DNA of 7,406 bases, from positions 1-7,406 of the forward strand of contig WLIH01000119.1 of NCBI GenBank assembly GCA_009702305.1, written 5' to 3'. Each line of letters begins with the position of its first letter. Position 1 is the stretch's first letter. This document shows positions 4,337 to 7,406 of the stretch, one piece after another. The notes under the pieces are model-generated. The model did not search any database, was not told the origin of the DNA, and was given only the letters and a program-made list of their open reading frames with translations. The DNA comes from Actinomycetota bacterium (GTDB taxonomy: Bacteria > Actinomycetota > Actinomycetes > Propionibacteriales > Nocardioidaceae). The position numbers were made by a program, and so were the translations under genes.

Positions 4337-7258
4337 TCACGAGCAGTGGGTCGGGGCCACGTCGAGGGGTGCGGAGGCGTCGACGGCGCCCGGCAGCGCC
4401 GCGGACTGGAGGGGGCTCGGACCGCCCGGCTGCCCCCACCAGGCGTGCTGCAGCGCGACGGCGTACCCCACGGCGTCGACGGCGAAGAGACCGCCGCTGA
4501 GGCAGTTGCGGCCCTCGCTGCCCAGCGTGCCGCCACCGAGGTCGACGACGCTGCTCGCCGTGGTGCCGAGATCTTCGACGGCCACGTCCGAGACCGCGGA
4601 TCCCATGCTCGAGCTGCCGCTGAGGTCGGAGTCGCTGACGCGGACCTCGAGCTCGCCGAGATCGGTGAAGTTGCGGATGCCGAGGTTGCCGCCGCGGTTG
4701 CCGGTGATCCGGGAGCGCACCACGGCCAGGCTCAGCCGGGTGGTCGGGCCGGAGCCGTTGACGACGTTGCTGCCCAGCGAGAGACCGTTGTTGGAGCAGT
4801 CGCGCAGCACGCTGTCGCGCACCGTGAGAGCGATCGAGTTGCGCGCGCCGAGGCTGCCGGCCAGGACGCAGTCGCCGTTGTTGAACGGCAGCAGATAGGT
4901 GTTGCCGATGCCGGTCGAGCGCTCGGCGACGACCCGGTCGAGGACCATCGTCAGCACCGCATCGGTGCCGAGCGCGCCCTCCTCGATGACGTCGCCGGGC
5001 GAGCCGGAGAACGAGCTGTCCCGCACGAGGGTGTGGACGCGCGATCCCGCTCCCATCGTGACCATCTCCAGGCCGTTGGCGGAGAAGCCTCCGAGGCCGT
5101 CGACGTTCGTGTACGTGTTGTCGATGACGCGCGCGGTCAGTCGCGACGGTCCGACGCCGTTGATGAAGACGCCCTCGGAGTCGGCGCCCTCGATGAAGTT
5201 CGGGTCGTCGTCGTTGCCGAGGGCGGACTGGGTGTTGCCGACGATGTCGGCCCGCAACCGCGAGGTGTCGGAGGCCTGCACGCCGATCGCGAGCACGGAC
5301 TTGAAGTCGGGGCCCTGACGCAGGTGGTGGACGTCGTTGTCGAGGATCCGCGCCCGCATCGAGGAGTCTGCGAAGAGGCGTACGTCGATGCCGTCGCCGC
5401 ACTCGGCGTCGTGCACCTCGTTGCCCTCCACCAGGGCGCTCAGGCCCTGGCGGCGCTGGGCGTCCAGCATGATGCCCGCCCACCCGTTCTGCAGGCCTCC
5501 ACTGATCGGGATGCCGACGCCCGGCACGCTCGTCGGCGCCATGAACTCCGGGATCAGGAAGCCGGGCGTGCAGGACGCGTTGTGACCGCTGACGTCGTTG
5601 TCGAGGACGCGGACGCCGCTGACGTCGAGCCCGTAGATCCCGCCGCGCTGCGGGCCCTCGATGCGCAGACCCTGCACGGTCGTGCGGTCGGCGAGTCGCA
5701 CGGCGTCGCCGTCGAGGCGGGTGCCGGTGTTGGTGATCCGCGCGCCGTCGCCGAGACCGATCAGCCGCTGGCCGGGCTGGAGGGCGATGCCGCCGTCGAG
5801 CGGGAGCTCGGCGGGCAGCACCCTGATGGTGTCGCCCGGACGCGAGCGCTGCTCGACCGCGGCCAGCGTCGCGAAGGGCCGCGTCCGGCTGCCGGAGCCG
5901 GCACCGGCGGCGTCCGCGTCGACGTACCAGATGCTCGGGCGGGCCGCGCGGCGTGCGCTCGCGGCCGTCGTCGCGCAGGTGTCGACGACGGGTCCGCCGG
6001 CGAAGCGGGTGGCCAGGAAGTCCACGGCTCCCGGCGCTCCCAGCACGATCTCGCTGAGGTGCTCGCCGGCGAGCTTCTCCACGCTCTGCACCGGGGTGCC
6101 GGCCGCGCAGAAACGCGCGAGCGTGGCCCGGGCCGGCGCGATCGGAGCGAACTCGTCGAGCACCGTGTGGTAGTGGTAGACGGGCGCGAGCGGGTGGCCG
6201 GAGCGGTGCAGCGGACTGTTGCGGCGCAGCATCCGGGCGACCACCGGCGTGCTCAACGCGTCGGGCGTGGCCTCGATGTCGGCGAGGGTGAGGAACGGGT
6301 AGCGCGGCGCCGCGTCGAAGATGCAGTCGGCGCTCGTCTCGGCCACCTTCGCCTGCCCGTCGGCGGTGAGGTACTGCAACAGCCGCAGGCCGGGATAGGC
6401 GCGCAGGAAGCCGTTGATGCCCATCGGGATCGCGCCGCCTCCGATGCTGCCGCTGAAGGCGTCGATGGTGGCGCGCACGTCGCCGAGCAGGCCGCCGAGC
6501 GCCACCCCGGCCAGGTCGAGCTCGGGGGCGTACGCCGCCTGCAGCTGGGCGGCGGTCACGCTGGCCAGGCTGCCGCCGGAGTAGCCCCACAGGGCGACGG
6601 GCGAGTCGCGCAGCCCGGCGGGCCCGAAGCCCCGGACCGCGCGGATGCCGTCGAGGACGCCCTTGGCCTGGGTGCCGGCGACGAGGAACTGCGACTGCGG
6701 CCCCTCGTAGTCGGGCGCCGCGACCGCCCAGCCGCGGGCCAGCGCGAGGCCCATCAGACCGGTCTCGCTGTAGGAGCCGGTGAAGCCCCCGGCGCCTCCG
6801 GCCCGCAGGGCGTACGACGGCGCGCAGCGACCCGCTACACCGTCCTCGGCGGTCTGGTAGGACACCACGGGCCGGGCACCCGGACCGGTCCAGGCCTGGT
6901 CGGGCAGCAGGATCGTCGTCACGGTCGCGCTCGGGCGACCCCGCGAGTCCTCGGTGCGGTAGAGCACCTGCCAGCCCGTCGCCGGCACGGGCAGGTCCAT
7001 CACTTTCGCGTCGATCTCGCGGGAGTCGAGCACCTCGCCGGGGACGTGGGCTGCCAGGTCGGGCGGCAGGTCGTAGAAGGGGTCGTCCTCGGGCACCGGA
7101 ATCTCGGAGGACAGGCCAGGCAGGCCCGGCAGCCCCGGCAGCCCCGGCAGCCCCGGCAGCACTGCATCGGACGCCGTGGCGAGGGCCGGTGTCGTCGGGG
7201 CGGCGAGCAGCAGCATCGAGGCGAGCGCGACCGCCGCGCGACGGGTCCAGGTCGACAT
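4337..7258 (-). CDS. Secreted LIP-family lipase fused to a right-handed parallel beta-helix domain
   Basis: 973-residue exported protein. Residues 1-27 form a signal peptide (Arg6-Arg7, hydrophobic core, likely cut after ALA at 27). A PGL x5 tract follows (35-49), then a secretory lipase domain of about 55-428: DDPFYDLPP, PGEVLDSR, YRTEDSRGRPSATVTTILLP, CAPSY, nucleophile Ser227 in GYSGGS, and likely Asp368 (TVLDEF) and His400 (GEHLSE). This family hydrolyses acylglycerols and other esters. A beta-helix module starts at WYVDADAAGAGSGSRTRPFATL (near 444), has about nine short rungs of the LDNDV type (550-885), and closes with HAWWGQPGGPSP (938-949). Ten cysteines suggest extracellular disulfides. 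ATG 7258 is chosen because the signal peptide begins there; a TTG at 7294 would add 12 residues upstream of it. A -35/-10 pair ends 7 nt before the ATG, with no Shine-Dalgarno sequence. There is no LPxTG or membrane anchor. The role of the beta-helix is unknown: substrate binding, cell-surface attachment or a second activity are all possible. Confidence 0.92.
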   Translation of the reverse strand: MSTWTRRAAVALASMLLLAAPTTPALATASDAVLPGLPGLPGLPGLPGLSSEIPVPEDDPFYDLPPDLAAHVPGEVLDSREIDAKVMDLPVPATGWQVLYRTEDSRGRPSATVTTILLPDQAWTGPGARPVVSYQTAEDGVAGRCAPSYALRAGGAGGFTGSYSETGLMGLALARGWAVAAPDYEGPQSQFLVAGTQAKGVLDGIRAVRGFGPAGLRDSPVALWGYSGGSLASVTAAQLQAAYAPELDLAGVALGGLLGDVRATIDAFSGSIGGGAIPMGINGFLRAYPGLRLLQYLTADGQAKVAETSADCIFDAAPRYPFLTLADIEATPDALSTPVVARMLRRNSPLHRSGHPLAPVYHYHTVLDEFAPIAPARATLARFCAAGTPVQSVEKLAGEHLSEIVLGAPGAVDFLATRFAGGPVVDTCATTAASARRAARPSIWYVDADAAGAGSGSRTRPFATLAAVEQRSRPGDTIRVLPAELPLDGGIALQPGQRLIGLGDGARITNTGTRLDGDAVRLADRTTVQGLRIEGPQRGGIYGLDVSGVRVLDNDVSGHNASCTPGFLIPEFMAPTSVPGVGIPISGGLQNGWAGIMLDAQRRQGLSALVEGNEVHDAECGDGIDVRLFADSSMRARILDNDVHHLRQGPDFKSVLAIGVQASDTSRLRADIVGNTQSALGNDDDPNFIEGADSEGVFINGVGPSRLTARVIDNTYTNVDGLGGFSANGLEMVTMGAGSRVHTLVRDSSFSGSPGDVIEEGALGTDAVLTMVLDRVVAERSTGIGNTYLLPFNNGDCVLAGSLGARNSIALTVRDSVLRDCSNNGLSLGSNVVNGSGPTTRLSLAVVRSRITGNRGGNLGIRNFTDLGELEVRVSDSDLSGSSSMGSAVSDVAVEDLGTTASSVVDLGGGTLGSEGRNCLSGGLFAVDAVGYAVALQHAWWGQPGGPSPLQSAALPGAVDASAPLDVAPTHCS
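5330..5607 (-). repeat. Exact 17-bp direct repeat within the beta-helix coding region
   Basis: The same 17 bases occur at 5330-5346 and 5591-5607, 261 nt (87 codons) apart and in the same frame, encoding the LDNDV core of two beta-helix rungs. A 12-bp repeat (CCGCTGACGTCG at 5586-5597 and 5616-5627) encodes two DVSG elements ten residues apart. These look like remains of rung duplication. Confidence 0.6.
7112..7156 (-). repeat. 9-bp tandem repeat encoding (Pro-Gly-Leu)5
   Basis: Five 9-bp units encode residues 35-49 of the lipase fusion, just after the signal peptide. The upstream units are identical in DNA (CCGGGGCTG), and the last two differ only by silent changes. The 9-bp period allows units to be gained or lost without shifting the frame. 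The peptide is probably a flexible spacer between the cleavage site and the lipase domain. Confidence 0.85.
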
Positions 7259-7265
7259 GTGACGG

Positions 7266-7294
7266 ACGTTACTGAGCCCCGCCCGATGCGACAA
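7266..7294 (-). promoter_or_regulatory. Promoter of the lipase/beta-helix gene, probably leaderless
   Basis: TTGTCG (7294-7289) and TAACGT (7271-7266) are separated by exactly 17 nt, and 7 nt separate the -10 from ATG 7258. Transcription would start at or one base before the ATG. No Shine-Dalgarno sequence is present. This is the best-formed promoter in the window. Confidence 0.55.
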
Positions 7295-7304
7295 GACATC
7301 TTTT

Positions 7305-7315
7305 CGGATGATCCG
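7305..7315. promoter_or_regulatory. 11-bp palindrome upstream of the lipase promoter
   Basis: CGGAT-G-ATCCG is perfectly symmetric about one base and ends 10 bp upstream of the -35. It could be an activator or repressor site, or part of the 3' end of the preceding transcript. It is short, so chance cannot be excluded. Confidence 0.25.
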
Positions 7316-7331
7316 TCGATCGCCCGCGGCG

Positions 7332-7406
7332 CTAGGCGAGCAGGGTGCGCGCCAGCTGCGCGAGCGACTCCTCGAGCACGGCGGCAGGGGGCCGAGGATC
7401 GCGGCG
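7332..7406 (-). CDS. C-terminal end of an unidentified upstream protein (partial)
   Basis: The last 24 codons and TAG stop of a frame that enters from the right edge. The peptide reads PAAVLEESLAQLARTLLA at its end, an amphipathic helix, and 21 of 24 third positions are G or C, as in the neighbouring genes. Such a tail would suit the C-terminal helix of many regulators or enzymes, but the fragment is too short to assign. It lies 73 nt upstream of the lipase start, in the same direction. A frame on the opposite strand is also open here but uses more rare codons (CGA, CTA, AGG). Confidence 0.5.
   Translation of the reverse strand, partial: RRDPRPPAAVLEESLAQLARTLLA

Noticed and set aside
2749..4500. 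583-codon open frame on the plus strand opposite the dehydrogenase gene
   Set aside because: Same type of shadow; Arg/Gly/Ala-rich with no recognisable domain, and the complementary strand has all ALDH catalytic motifs.
4237..4536. N-terminal extension of the dehydrogenase up to 4536
   Set aside because: The added 100 residues are Ser/Pro/Arg-rich, overlap the 3' end of the lipase gene and do not resemble an ALDH.
4296..6590. 764-codon minus-strand frame overlapping the lipase gene
   Set aside because: A different frame of the same strand, full of Arg/Gly runs; the lipase frame has a signal peptide, GxSxG motif and beta-helix repeats.
7259..7294. TTG at 7294 as the start of the lipase gene
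   Set aside because: It would put 12 polar residues ahead of a normal signal peptide, and that TTG is part of the proposed -35 hexamer.
7308..7406. Plus-strand open frame starting ATG at 7308 and running off the right edge
   Set aside because: It contains rare codons (CGA, CTA, AGG) and no recognisable sequence, and conflicts with the better-supported minus-strand protein tail; too short to settle firmly.
1..7406. Mobile element, CRISPR array, tRNA, rRNA or defence island
   Set aside because: No transposase or integrase sequence, terminal repeats, spaced direct repeats or tRNA-like folds were seen. The genes are metabolic or secretory and uniform in composition.

Overview
The window is GC-rich (roughly 70% by eye), with a strong preference for G or C at third codon positions. 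Its products look like those of a high-GC actinobacterium, most plausibly Nocardioidaceae or a relative. The clues are a ChoD-like GMC oxidoreductase, a GabD2-type aldehyde dehydrogenase, a LIP-family secretory lipase, and guaA close to a ChoD homologue, which recalls the mycobacterial guaB3-choD-guaA neighbourhood. The taxonomic call is inference from protein style only.

Every gene I can support is on the minus strand, so transcription runs from high to low coordinates. 7332-7406 is the last 24 codons of an unidentified upstream protein. 7259-7331 is a promoter region. 4337-7258 encodes a 973-residue secreted protein: signal peptide, (Pro-Gly-Leu)5 tract, LIP-type lipase domain, and a right-handed beta-helix domain of about 530 residues in the same frame. 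4237-4336 is a regulatory gap with an A-rich stretch and two small palindromes. 2614-4236 encodes a GabD2-type aldehyde dehydrogenase. 884-2611 (or 2617) encodes a ChoD-like FAD oxidoreductase, joined to the dehydrogenase by an ATGA stop/start overlap. 642-883 is non-coding and holds two GC-rich hairpins. 1-641 is the glutaminase half of GMP synthase (guaA), which continues past the left edge.

The oxidoreductase and aldehyde dehydrogenase probably work in sequence in the cytoplasm: alcohol or sterol to aldehyde or ketone, then aldehyde to acid. The lipase/beta-helix protein works outside the cell and could supply lipid-derived substrate, but it appears to have its own promoter, so that link is speculative. 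guaA is housekeeping and seems separately transcribed.

The observations most worth following up are: (i) the lipase and beta-helix fusion; (ii) an actinobacterial-type -10 hexamer (TAnnnT) 6-7 nt before the start codon of all three genes that head a transcript, none with a clear Shine-Dalgarno sequence, which predicts leaderless mRNAs; and (iii) a CxxCxxCxxxC cluster in the GMC oxidoreductase. I saw no mobile element, CRISPR array, tRNA or rRNA, and no defence-type system.
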